Origin: Bigelowiella natans CCMP2755
Lineage: Eukaryota > Cercozoa > Chlorarachniophyceae
Direction: 5' to 3'
NCBI GenBank assembly: GCA_000320545.1
Contig: ADNK01000090.1
Location: forward strand, 28,692 to 92,691
Length of the DNA: 64,000 bases
Numbering within the stretch: the first letter of the stretch is position 1; every line of letters begins with the position of its first letter. The translations under genes and the position numbers were made by a program. This document shows, in pieces, positions 47,651 to 58,970 of this stretch. The notes under the pieces are model-generated. The model ran no database searches. It saw nothing but the letters and a program-made list of their open reading frames with translations, and was not told where the DNA came from.

Positions 47651-48182
47651 CTATCTGGCCGTTTTGCCCTTATTTGCCTTCTCGGTCGTCCCTCCCTTCT
47701 TCCCTAAACCGAGCGCAGCTTTGAAGCAATCATAAGCTGTGAATTGGATCGCTGCTCCGGGTATGCACCTATACGCATATTTCATAAGAATCGTCAGGGA
47801 GGGAAAATACAGTTTAAGTTATCCCGCTGTATGCATACAATGGCAGCCGTTTTAAAATCATCAATACTTCGTTGCGGGCTTTCTATATTCTCTTGACATT
47901 GCTAATTTCTCTGACGAATCCTCTTGAATCACTGTAGGCTCTCGCTACACGGTCACCATCATGATCATGATCATCATCATCATCATCATCTCCTTATCGC
48001 TCTCGTCCTAGTTTGCCGTAGTTTCATGACCGAAGTGCGTTGGCGCCAATGCCCCTGTAGAGTCCCATGACGCCTTCTGTGGCCAGAATGCTTTGAAAGC
48101 AATGGAAGAAGTTGCGGTAAACCTGTAGGGCACAATTACAAGAATAAGAATACATCGACCCACTTAGCTGCACACTCTAACA

Positions 48183-48261
<79 letters not shown>

Positions 48262-48475
48262 GTAGAGGTGTTTCCCCACCTTCTTAGCGCCATCAATGCC
48301 ATCGACTTGCATTCGCCTCCGCATCGTGTCCCCGGGGTAAACTGCGCCACAATGTATCATCATCACTGCTCAGTAGTCTCCCTTTGTGCACACAAACACT
48401 GAATTCCAGTATGATTGGCCAGTTGGCGGGGTTAAGATGTGCAAGGTTAAAAGGGCTATATATATATATTACATA

Positions 48476-48519
<44 letters not shown>

Positions 48520-50921
48520 CTCTAATCTCATTTTTCTGTTTATGATCTCTGCTCCGTAACTGATGCTCTGAGCGGAAAGCCCGGCCAGCGCCCCACCCAG
48601 CAGCTTGAAATGAATGGGGACCTTTCCGGTGTCCGGATCGAGCGGCATGTACCTCTGCGTGCGCACACGTGGAGATTCATACGAAGAGGAGGCCGAAGGT
48701 AGAGGAAATGGAAAGAAGAAGAAAGCGATGAAAGTGTGATTAATTTGTTGTGTTTTATGCTTGGAGTACAGCAAAGAGAAGGGAATATAACCACGACAGC
48801 ACTACACTATTTCACTTCATCCTCTCCGCCACCCCTCCCCCTTCCTCCTCCTTATGCGTACACAACCTACCAGTAGCATTGTGTTGAAAGTCATTTGGAA
48901 GCCGACATACGGGGTGCCCGCGATTAAGCTAATAGGATATCCGTTGTACCTAGAAGTTTGGCCGGTAAGAAACGAATGACTGTCAAACCGAAGCAGATCT
49001 TGCATCCACCACGGTTTTTGGTAATAATTTCATAACCGCCAGCGACGTAGGAAAGCTCGCACGACGTCGAGCTCTTTCTATCGCGTTCTTGTTACTTTCT
49101 CTGAAGAATCTCCACCCACCCAACCCCACCTCTCTCATTCACCCACAGGCATCAGGGCCTGGGTGGAAACTACTTACAATGCAAGCCAGCCTTCCTTTCG
49201 CACTGTTTGGACCGCACAGTCCAGCATGCCTATGCGTCATCACCCATCATTTCACAAGCCCATCAGTAAATGACTCGTTTAAAGATGGGGAGAGAGGAGG
49301 GGAGGGTAAGGGGGGGGGCTACTATGTTTCGCCGGGCGACACGCATCCTAAATCTAAATTTGCAGCGTTCACTATTCGTTTTGTGTTATTTATATCCATA
49401 GCTCAGTCCCTCTGGTCCCCTCGGCTTTATATCCCCCCCCCCCCCCCCCTCCCCTTGTTGGCCACTCACCGCTGTAGTGGTTCCCGAACGCTGCCGACAT
49501 GGACGTCCTGGCGCGAATGACCTGCGATGACAAAATGGCATTTCTGATAAAACGACCACGGACAAACATCTCCCGAATTCCTCGTCAAGGCGCAGCCGCG
49601 TTCACTCGTGTCCCCGGTCTACGAAAGGACTGATCGAAGCAATGGAAATCTAGCGGTCCTCCACCTCGAGGGGTAGGTCATCGTCAGCTGGAAAGAACCC
49701 GCCAGCGAACCTGAGAGTAAATGCGAGTGCGTGGCGTATCACCACAACAGCATCTGCGCGTTCTGCTCTGATCACAGTTATTTCCAGATTTCAAGGTTCG
49801 TGCGCGTGTGGCATGCATTACCCGCAATCATAAGCTGATTAAAGCCTAGCTGTTTTTGTCCTGGTTTGCGAACGAGTTCCTGCGATGAAAGAAGAGAAGA
49901 CACGAGTGGACGATTATTAGTCTGTGCATCGTCTAGGTAGTGGACAATAGAGTCATCGTATCCTCGATCCAGCTGAGTCGTCTACGTGCGTGCGCGCTGA
50001 GAAACGGTGAGGATTGCACTGCTGTGGCCCACCTTGAAGGTGTCGTTGAACATGAACTTCAGAGCATAATTCGGCATAACCTGAATATTGTATAACAACA
50101 CGACGAGGCAACGGGACGTTTTTGGTGTGCACAGAAGGTTTTACGGGTATATTTGTGTGAGTGATTGTGTGTGTGTGTGTGTGTGTGTGTGTTAATGAAT
50201 ACCCGTAGACAGTTAGCCGCATTTCCGTGGTAAAATCCCATGATTCCATTTTCATGGTAAATAGTACGTATCGCGCCTGCAACACACATAAGTTGCTATC
50301 CTTAGGTTTGCTGTTATTGCCCTATTAACTCTCCGCCATTTCCTCCCCACCTAAGTTGATCTCTCACACCAAAAAGGATGCACATTGGGGAGGAGACAGA
50401 CATATTGTTGCATGGTGTAGACGTAGCGCATCTACGCGCCTTCCGAATTTTAGCTAACGACTCATACATGTCGCCCAACGGTATAAAATAGATCTGCATG
50501 GCAAAAACGTTCAACAGATATTTTTTTATTTTGAGCGAAGAGAATGACACCCGTGATGGTTCGTCCGTAGTGATTTGTTTCGCCTTTCATCATTCCTTGG
50601 ACCTGCCAGCCGATTAGTCAATTCGTATGTTTGGCGAAGACGACGAAAAGAAGTGATGAGCTTATGAACCTGGAAGAGAATCTTGATTCGCTCTAGGGGC
50701 GCAATGCAGGTCTTCGTCACCAGGCCGGCTCTGAGGAAAACAACGCGCCAATGAGATCAATTTGAGATATCTTTGTCGATCGGTCTTTTGGTCGATCAGC
50801 ATGAAAGAGGAAACAAACAGGGATATACTAGTATGAATACCGAAAACTGAAGAATCAACGCAAAAGAGAACGAAATCTCCAAATCATTGTGGATGATGGT
50901 ATGCAATCATTGGTTCCTTAC
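47651..50921 (-). CDS. Mitochondrial carrier (SLC25) family protein
   Basis: Inner-membrane solute carrier with three tandem two-helix repeats. Exons in order: about 50,921 (KMVCGAG), 50,670-50,730 (AGLVTKTCIAPLERIKILFQ, first signature PLERIK), 50,195-50,280 (RTIYHENGIMGFYHGNAANC), 50,033-50,085 (VMPNYALKFMFNDTFK), about 49,880 (ELVRKPGQKQLGFNQLMIAG), 49,665-49,710 (SLAGSFQLTMTYP), about 49,476-49,530 (VIRARTSMSAAFGNHYSG), about 48,880-48,950 (YNGYPISLIAGTPYVGFQM), about 48,560-48,655 (YMPLDPDTGKVPIHFKLLG), about 48,275-48,345 (VYPGDTMRRRMQVDG, third signature), 48,045-48,125 (EGVMGLYRGIGANALR) and 47,651-47,767 (CIPGAAIQFTAYDCF, stop TAG). The first signature resembles the CoA/nucleotide carrier branch (SLC25A16/A42), but the substrate is not assigned. 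Between TMTYP and VIRAR one base appears to be missing in a run of four C (transcript strand, about 49,670), which breaks the second signature PLEVIR. The start codon is not found. Confidence 0.88.
48184..48513. repeat. (CA)n-(GA)n and (TA)n microsatellites in carrier introns
   Basis: Compound (CA)n then (GA)n at 48,184-48,258 and (TA)n at 48,462-48,513, plus (GT)n at 50,167-50,191, all in introns of the carrier gene. Confidence 0.95.
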
Positions 50922-52272
50922 CCCGCTCCGCACACCATCTTCAATATTGCATTTTCTCCAGCGGTTTTTGGACTGTCCCTCCTTATAAAATTACAGATGC
51001 TGTCATGGCGGAGCTGGATTTACAGGTATGGATCTTATTTGAAAAGGATTCGCGAACAAATTCTTATCGGCATTCGAAAGATATTCGTTTTCATCGGATG
51101 CTGCTTTCACACACAAAAATGAGTGGAAGTCGCTAACCATACTCTCCAGCTCTTGTTAGCGTCTAGTGCGGACATTGGAATGAATGATAATGATGGTGGG
51201 AAAGGTGGGGAGCAGGGGAAGGCGCCGTCGGTGAGAGCCTGCCCTGGATACGTTTACACGTGGGCTGGGTAAGATTAGTCGAAAGTTCTCAAAGTGTCAA
51301 ACCAGGATTAAATCCCCCAAATTTTGGTTCTGCGCCATAGCTCAATCGGCGAAATTAAGAAATAACAGTTTTAAAAGTAACGTAAGGTGAGTCAAATATG
51401 TGAAAATAATCTCCATGTCTGAAGCGCAGGAAAATTGGGCTGTCGCTTGGCCAACAAACATCACCGATTTGACTATGAAATGTCGACCATCAGTTTTCCA
51501 TGTACCGGTAATCCCAAACAACGACCTTACCTGCCAAACAAAAGAACAAACCTATTCAGATATTGACGGGATAGAATTTAAACCAGTGACAGGGCGAGTT
51601 CTTCCAGAATACTGCGATATACGAGCACGGGATGCTACCAGCGAGGGTATCATTGAACATGTTTTTCCAATAATTGCCTTGTCGCAGGGCCCAAACCCTG
51701 CATGTTCTCGCAGGATCTTCATCCTGTTCATTTTTCAAGGAGACCCGCTCTCAAACATCACGTGAGCACGCGAGCCGTTTCGGGGATTTCGGGATTTGTT
51801 CCCCCCTTTTTTATCTTAAGACACATAAATTGTGATGTCTTCCCGGTGTTATTGGACCCCTTTCCTGTGGATTTTTTCCCGAGTTGGGTAAATGAGCAGC
51901 ACCTTTCCGAGGACTCACTATTGGAGGGTGCTGATCGATCGGAAGGAAGCCCCCCGCCATCACGCTCCCAAACTCCCTCTTCTGTGCAAAAGTGCGATCT
52001 CTGCTACCCAGACTGAAAGCGGAGAAAGGACATTCCGGTGGATTTCACGAGGGACGCAAGCTATATAGGTTGCCGAAGAAAGAGATCCCGACGGATAATT
52101 CCATAGCTCCATCCTCGGACGCCTTCATTGCCAATCATGTCTCCCATGTTTTTCGCAGTCATGGTAGGCCGAGTGCCCCGAAAACCTACGATAAAAAAAA
52201 ACCCTCGCAAACATGAATCAAAGAATAAATTATATACCTCTCGCCATGCAATCCTTGGTAACTACTACAAAG
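50922..52272. other. Divergent 5' region with unresolved first exons
   Basis: It holds the 5' ends of the carrier gene (-) and of the TauE/SafE-type gene (+). A TATA-like CTTATAAAAT lies at 50,982. Candidate + strand exons: ATG 51005 (MAELDLQ, then LLLASSADIGMNDNDGG near 51,150), an ENWAVAWPTNITDLTMK segment at about 51,430-51,510, a segment at about 51,873-52,016 ending KCDLCYPD, and a segment near 52,020-52,160 with HEGRKLYRLPKKE. They could encode the N-terminal region of the transporter, but I cannot join them in phase. Confidence 0.35.
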
Positions 52273-54867
52273 GTGCTGGCATTCGTGGCTATTTTCGTGG
52301 CCTCTGGTGTTGGGATGGGCGGAGGAGGTATTCTTGTGCCCATGTACACGATCCTCCTTGCTTTTCCCTCCAAGGTAGCCAAACCGGTGATGGCAATGTA
52401 ACGAAGGGAGTGAGAGGGGTGGAGAGAAGAAAGGCCTCAAATCATGTACTCCAAGCAGTAGGAGACATTTCCCTTTACTTCGTGTTGTTTGGTTGTTGTA
52501 GAGCGCTGTGGCTCTATCGAATATCACCATATTTGGTGGCTCGATCGTGAACGTTGCTATTTACTTCCGGAGGAAGCATCCTTTGGTACGGTGACCATTT
52601 TCCTGCGAAATCATGATAATAGAGGCAAAAGTATACGAGTATTTATGACGAATACCGCTTAGGCTGACCGCCCGCTGATAGACTGGGATTTGATTATGGG
52701 TAAAATTATCAGAAAGACATATTCTACCCGAATATATACTTCTTGGGATATGTTATCGTGTTTTCGTGTGGGTGTGCCCCTCCAGTGCCTCACTGCCTCT
52801 ACTTCCACCTCTCCATTTCTATATCTCCCTCCCTCCCTCCCTCCCTCCATCTCTGAATGTGTATCTTGAAAATAAAATTCACAGTGATGGAGCCTGTGAC
52901 CATTCTCGGAGCTCTGGCTGGAAGTTTCATCAACAAATTACTGCCAGGTCCAAAGATAAACACGCACACTTTGGACGAAGAGATGGGGAGTGATACGAAC
53001 CAAGTGAGATTGTACGGGTGTCCATGCGACCAATGAACCACCAAACGAAGTCCGATAAGGAAAACAAGGAGAAAAATGTGCTTTTCTCCTGTTAAGTGGT
53101 CATAGCTATTGCTACTTCTACTGTTGTTTTCTTCAGGGTGGTTGACGTCCATCTTCCTGGTAATTGTTTTGACCATAACTACCTACCGTCTATTGAAGAA
53201 AGCCATCAAGCTCTATCAAAAGGAATCCACGGTGCGACCACCCTCGTTGCAGCATTTCTCTTTTCGATCCTGGGAGAATGTTAAACGGAACCTCTATCCC
53301 TCTCTTTCTCTCTCTCCCTGCTCTTTCCCCTCCCCTTTTCTCCATCAAACACTTTTCTCTTTGTTACTCTTTTCTTCCTCTTTTTGCCTGGAAGGATATG
53401 GAGGGTACACTGGAGGCGACTGTAGAGGAGGGGGTGAGTGATCTCGTCCTCAACGATGATATGGATGCTGATTTCAAGGAAGGTGAGCATTGCCAGTGCT
53501 ACGGTTGTAATTAAAGTGCAGTTTACTTATACATGCAGTTTCATCTATTTTAGCTGCGTCCACTATGAAAAATGCATGCCCAGAAAAAGATCTAGGATGG
53601 GGGAAAGGGGTGGAGGGGGACGGAGAGAAGTTGGAGATTGGCATTTATTCATGTTTTCAGTGCATATATGTGCTCTCATTGCGATTTAGACGATGGTATG
53701 AGCTTGAGACCTGACTCACCGAATATCAAGGTATTGTTACATTGTTCCTAGCAATGGCTGACTTATGGAGAAACACTTTGTGCATCAAAGCAAACAAAAA
53801 GTGAAATGGCTGCTTATGAAGAAAAGTGTCTAATCTTTCTCTTCGTGTGTATCCCCCCCCCCCCCCCCCCCCTCTATCACTCTCGCAACTCGTAGAGGGA
53901 ACTGGGGGCCCAATCTTCGTACTCGCCTCTCAGCTTTTTTGCCCGTCTCTTCTCACCCAGGGTTGCCAGAACATATTTGCTTTATTTTTCATACGTTTGC
54001 CTTCGCGCTATGTTCGTATTCGTAGTTTTTACCGCATAATCGTATGCTGTGAGGCCGATTAGGAAAATTCAGCTGCCCCCCTCCCCCCTCACCTCACCAT
54101 CGTAACCTTTCCCATCACAATCAGCCTCACGGCCCAGCGGGCGAGGACGAGGAGGTGCTGGAGCTGCGGGGGAGGGAAGAGCTAGGTTTGACCCCTAATT
54201 CCAATTTCACCATCGATGTTAGCGATGATAATGATGATGATAATGATGATGATGAAGTTGGAGAACAACGAGTAACGTAGTATGGTGTTGTATCACCTCC
54301 TCATTTGCCGATGCAACATCTCCTCCATGGCCGCAAATCAGGGGCACCCAGCGCACAGTCTGAGACGAAGGCGGCTATGGCGCAATTAACCGCGACCGTG
54401 GACACGGAGATCCGAGAGATCTCGGCAGCCATGGGGGGAGACGACCGCGAGGAAGCGAATACAGATATTGCTGCCGCAACTGGCGACGAAGGCGATGGGG
54501 CGGACGTTGGTAGCGGGTGCACGGATGAGGAGAAGAAAGAAGCAGCAGCAGCCAATAATGAAGATGCGAAAGTGGGGATTACTGGCCACATCAGCAGCAG
54601 TAGAGGCAGCAGAAGTAAGAGGCCCCTCCCTGCACAGGCACAAGGTCAGCCTTTTGCCACACATTCAAGAGAAGAGAGGGAGAGGAAGAGGGGGAAAGTT
54701 GAAGCACAACCACACGCAAGCCCTACTCACCATATTTCTTAAGTAATAAAGCAACACCTGCTGTGCACCCTACCACATTTGACTGCTTTTTTCATTTCTC
54801 TGCCATAGATCACGAGAATCTGGTGGCTATTTTGGCCAAAGAAAGCGAGTTGCCTCCCTGGTGGAAG

Positions 54868-54910
<43 letters not shown>

Positions 54911-55456
54911 ATTGTGTGTGCTTGCGTCGGAAGTCCCCCTGCCTCCTACTCGCACTACTGCTACACAACACTACTACTATTACTATAGGTCGGCGCTGTG
55001 ACAGCAATATTTGCCTGCGTGTTGGTTCTTACCATTTCGCGCGGGTTTGTGGAGTGCGGATCAGCCGGTGAGGATGGAAATTTTATCAACACATAAAGTA
55101 CATGATGGGAGCAGCACCACCACCACCATCACCACCGCCAGCAGTAGCATATACTAGGTGGCTTCCTCCTTCTGTACCTCGCCAGATACTTTTGCGCTGA
55201 CGTATTTTTCATCATCGTCGCTGTATTTTCCATCATCGTCGCTGTAGCAGCAAACAACCTCTCTATCATCAGGTTTCTTTCTCCTCGTTTTCCTCAACCT
55301 ACCGATCGTGGTCATGCGTTTTTCGTATGTGCACACCGCTTGATTTGACCTTCGTCGATCATCGATCACTTGCTGCCATTCTCCCTTCCTCTTCTCTGTC
55401 CTCGGAGTGATATGGTGCCGAGAAAAGAGGATGCTTTATCTCATATCTCTATTTCT

Positions 55457-55500
<44 letters not shown>

Positions 55501-55818
55501 CGCTCACCTACGCATAATCAAACACAGGGAATAGCCATGTATATCTTGAGGAAGTACCTAATCAAGCAACACCGACTCAAACAAGCATGCGGTTTGTACC
55601 CCCCACCCCTCCTCCCGCCTGATGATAGTGCTTCTAAAGGTTACTACCGAGGAATAAATCATGATTGAATGCACCTAATTCAGGTATGACTACATCGATG
55701 GCGATGTTAGATGGGATGAAAGAGCCACGGTGAGTGGTGAAGAGGAGGGTTCATCGTGGGATTATCAAACGCAACAAAAAACGATTGATCTTCATAGGGT
55801 CGGTTGGTGTGAAGGCAA

Positions 55819-55857
<39 letters not shown>

Positions 55858-57030
55858 CATGTTTTTGGTGCATTATTTAAAAACGGTATATGAAATGACA
55901 TGAGAGTCTTGTTTCCAACCAACAGGTGCTTTATCCTGCTATATGCGCTGTGGCAGGGATTTTTGCCGGTAAGTACTCTACCTTACATCAACACACACTC
56001 AATATATATATGTACGCATATACATATGCTCATGCTTCTCCTCATCCAATATCTATCTGCCATTGATTGACAGGCATGTTCGGGATCGGGGGGGGGATCA
56101 TAAAGCAGCCGCTTATGCTCGAGATGAGCATTTTGCCTGGTTGGTGTTCTTGCCCTTAATTACAACGGTTCCTTCCGTCTGTTGTTATCTACTGTCTACT
56201 GTGTTCGAGGGATGGGTCTCAGAAATCAACACCTTTCACATCGAGCATATAACCGGCCGCGCTTTTGATTTTCAAAAATGTTATAATCATCGTCGTCATC
56301 GTCGTCGGTGTCGGTGTCGATGTCGATGGCGCTATCACCACCATCCTCAACACCAACCTTGATAACGACAGAAGTGGCGGTGGCGACCTCATGCACGATG
56401 ATCTTCTTCACCACTGGCGCAGCTACCGTCAGCTACCTTACCTTCGGTACATCAGGATGTTGTTTTCATCATTATCGTCACCGCCATCGCCATCGCCATC
56501 GCCATCGCCGTTCCATTGAGCGGATGTTGCGTTTTCCCGTTCCATTGAGCGGATGTTGCGTTTTCCCAGCCGAAAACTCGATTCGGCGTTGGAGGCGGTG
56601 TCGATAGCGCAGAGCACGTTTCACCAAGTTGTTGTTGCGGCATATAGGGCTCCTCACGCTGGATAACGGAGTACCATTCTTTATCGTCGGCTTTCTCGCA
56701 ACCATTGGAGGGAACAACATAATGAGGTAGATACCATTTCTTCAACGAACTTCTTATCGGCGCCGATCACATTCCGTACGTCCACTCTCCCCCCCCCCCC
56801 CCCCCACTTGCAATATTCGCAGGTTGGTCCTGAGCAAGCTGAACCGGAAATCACTCATCTTGTTTGCCGTCGCCGGAATCATCGCTCTGAGCACGGTTGT
56901 AGGATATTCGCGCGCAATATCTGAATCTCGTCCTTGTGGAGTGAAAGCAGCAAAAAAGGATGCAATTTGTCGTTTTTCTTATTTCCTTGCAGTCTTTGTT
57001 ACTTGCCTCACAAGTCATCCTAATTCTTGA
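52273..57030 (+). CDS. TauE/SafE-type membrane transporter (5' end unresolved)
   Basis: Multipass protein of the TauE/SafE (sulfite/anion exporter-like) family in its plant-type form. First half: 52273-52374 (VGMGGGGILVPMYTILLAF, the glycine-rich hallmark), about 52,502-52,587 (SAVALSNITIFGGSIVNVA), ADRPLIDWDLIM (52,664), MEPVTILGALAGSFINKLL (52,888) and GWLTSIFLVIVLTITTY (53,138). A long acidic, low-complexity hydrophilic loop follows (53,396-54,650; TLEATVEEG, DVSDDNDDDNDDDEVGE, TDEEKKEAAAANNED). Second half: HENLVAILAKESELPPWWK, VGAVTAIFACVLVLTISRG (54,990), GIAMYILRKYLIKQHR (55,530), DYIDGDVRWDERAT, VLYPAICAVAGIFA, GMFGIGGGIIKQPLMLEM (56,074, second hallmark), TSCTMIFFTTGAATVSYLT (56,385), VPFFIVGFLATIGGNNIM (56,671) and LILFAVAGIIALSTVVGYS (56,853), stop 57028-57030. 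The transported anion is unknown; the loop between halves may be regulatory. Confidence 0.88.
54870..55853. repeat. Microsatellites in transporter introns
   Basis: (GT)n at 54,870-54,906, (CA)n at 55,459-55,496 and (TA)n at 55,806-55,853, each in a separate intron. Confidence 0.95.
56479..56568. repeat. (CCATCG)n run followed by an exact 29-bp tandem duplication
   Basis: A CATCGC-type hexamer run (about 56,484-56,510) precedes two identical 29-bp copies starting GTTCCATTGAGCGGATGTTG at 56,511 and 56,540. They lie in an intron of the transporter gene. Confidence 0.9.
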
Positions 57031-57764
57031 TTTATCCGCCTGTTAGTTGCTCATGACGATCGCATCAGTACGTGCGACACTAACCGGCAAGACGCACATT
57101 TCTCTCTGCAGTAGCACTGCCGAGTAAATGCGCTTATTAGGTACGGTTCGCCCGGAGACACACATGCACGCTGCCTCGAATGCATGTTTCCTCGATATAA
57201 TAGGCTTACGCCCAGCATGCAGAGGATAAGATTAGTATCAAATTGTTTGCTTAGGCAACCATCAGCAGACTCACGAATATCTAGACATATAGGCACAAGA
57301 ACGACTAGACGAGTATTAAACATGATGGCAGGTATATGTCGCTCTTGCCAGTATGTAAATCGGTGACGAAGCTTATAGATCTCGAGCAAGGGTGACGCAT
57401 TTGTGTACAGCATGCGGTGCTTGTGTATTGTGTACCACGGTACATGCGATGCACATGTATGTCATACAATCACCTACTACTAGATATATCTAGATACGCC
57501 GTGCGGACGACAAAATATCTACAACACGCACAGCATAGTGCCCAACAAAAAGGAATATAACTCATGCCACATCATGCCCTTAGTCGCGTGGGAAGTTCCA
57601 CGCCTAGTTAATTAGACGCTGCTGCCTAACCGTACATAGCGTCGATCTACATGCGTCTAGCTAGTGCGTGTACAGCTATGCACGGAGCATGTACGTAGCA
57701 GTAGCTAGCCAGCATCATCGCATGCACATATGGATTTGTCTCTGATATGCAAAGGAAATAATCA
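57031..57764. other. Convergent intergenic region
   Basis: It lies between the transporter stop (+) and the ARL2 stop (-). It is rich in GCATGC, CTAGCTAG and ACATGCATG-like words (for example 57,655-57,730). No exon is recognised; probable 3' UTRs. Confidence 0.55.
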
Positions 57765-58511
57765 TCATTCTAACATGAATATCCGAGAAGCTACGTCGGA
57801 TACTATCCAATCAACACCCTTAGCAAGACCCTCGCCTGTTACCGCACTGCATTTCTGTACCTTATGATGTCTAGATTTCATTTCTTTTAATTCTAATATT
57901 TTGGTGATTTGATCCGGAGACAGGGCCTTGGGAAGGTCTTGCTTGTTAGTGAATATCAGTAGCGAGGCTCCTGCTAGGCGCTGAAAACGAGAAAGATAAG
58001 TACGGTTTGCGTTGGACGGGAACCAGAGATATATTTATTTACCTCTTCTTTAAGAAGGGCGTGGAGTTCCTTCTTGCAGTCTAATAACCTCTGGGCATCG
58101 ACACTTTTAATAGAGCAAAGGGTTTTTATATGGATAATGCGATGCAGTGAAAAGCGTTCACGTACCTGTCTACAACCCAGATGATCCCGTCCGTTTTCTC
58201 GAAGTAGTTACGCCAGTATGAGCGAATCGTCTGCTGCCCGCCAACATCCCATATATTCAAGGTGTATTCGTTATAATGCAGAGTCTTGATGTTAAACCCA
58301 AGGGTCGGGCTTATTGTTTTAATGTCCTCCCCGCAAAACTTTTTCACGATCGTCGTCTTCCCAGCATTGTCGAGCCCAAGAATCAGGATTCGAATTTCCT
58401 GACCATGAAAGTTTGTTAAAGGTGCCTGATATTCTGTTGACTGTAATGTAAGGGAAAGCCGCGTACCTTCTCGCGCTGTTTTATCTTCCTGATGATCTTT
58501 AGGAGTCCCAT
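57765..58511 (-). CDS. ARL2: ARL2, ADP-ribosylation factor-like small GTPase
   Basis: Four exons (58467-58511, 58166-58398, 58043-58103, 57765-57980) close exactly in frame to 184 residues, the usual ARL2 length. The N-terminus [15 protein letters not shown] matches the ARL2 amphipathic helix. P-loop GLDNAGKTT, switch I region [11 protein letters not shown], switch [20 protein letters not shown], guanine-specificity TNKQD ([15 protein letters not shown]) and the SA motif CSAVTGEG are all intact. ARL2 acts with tubulin cofactors in tubulin folding and with BART/PDE-delta-type effectors; that is family knowledge. It is the best-conserved gene in the window and confirms that the GT-AG exon models are sound. 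It is convergent with the TauE/SafE-type gene and divergent from the PB1 gene. Confidence 0.96.
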
Positions 58512-58970
58512 CGCTCCTGGCGGGAGGCGTTATGTGCTTTGTTGTGAGTGTCAGCGGATCCAGCTAAGTTCAGAATAAATGAAAGGGCTCTGTTTCATCG
58601 AATATATTCATACTATTAGTAAAATAATTTAGCGACAATAGATTTTTGTCATTTTTTCTAGATTTTTACAAAATAATCTAATACATCAAAAAAAAGGTAA
58701 ACCGGTTCGCTCTTAGAATATCGGTTTCGTACACGATCTTGGTTCAAGGGCTGGAACATGAATCATACCAAGAATATCCTCCACATTTCCCTACTTTTCT
58801 CATGAAAGATCACTGAGCGAAGCTATTCATCAAAAAACTCTTCGATCTTCTGAAAGAAAGATTAACATGTTTCTGGTGTTAATTATTGACTTATTTTTTG
58901 AAACGTCAATTCTCACGTACTGATCTCAACTGAGAGACCAGCTGGACAGCGACCACTCCCAGCGCGCACC
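58512..58970. promoter_or_regulatory. Divergent promoter region, ARL2 / PB1 gene
   Basis: 459 bp separate the two start codons. The middle (58,600-58,700) is strongly AT-rich, unlike the flanks, with TAAAATAATTTAG-type words. A shared promoter is inferred from gene orientation. Confidence 0.45.
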
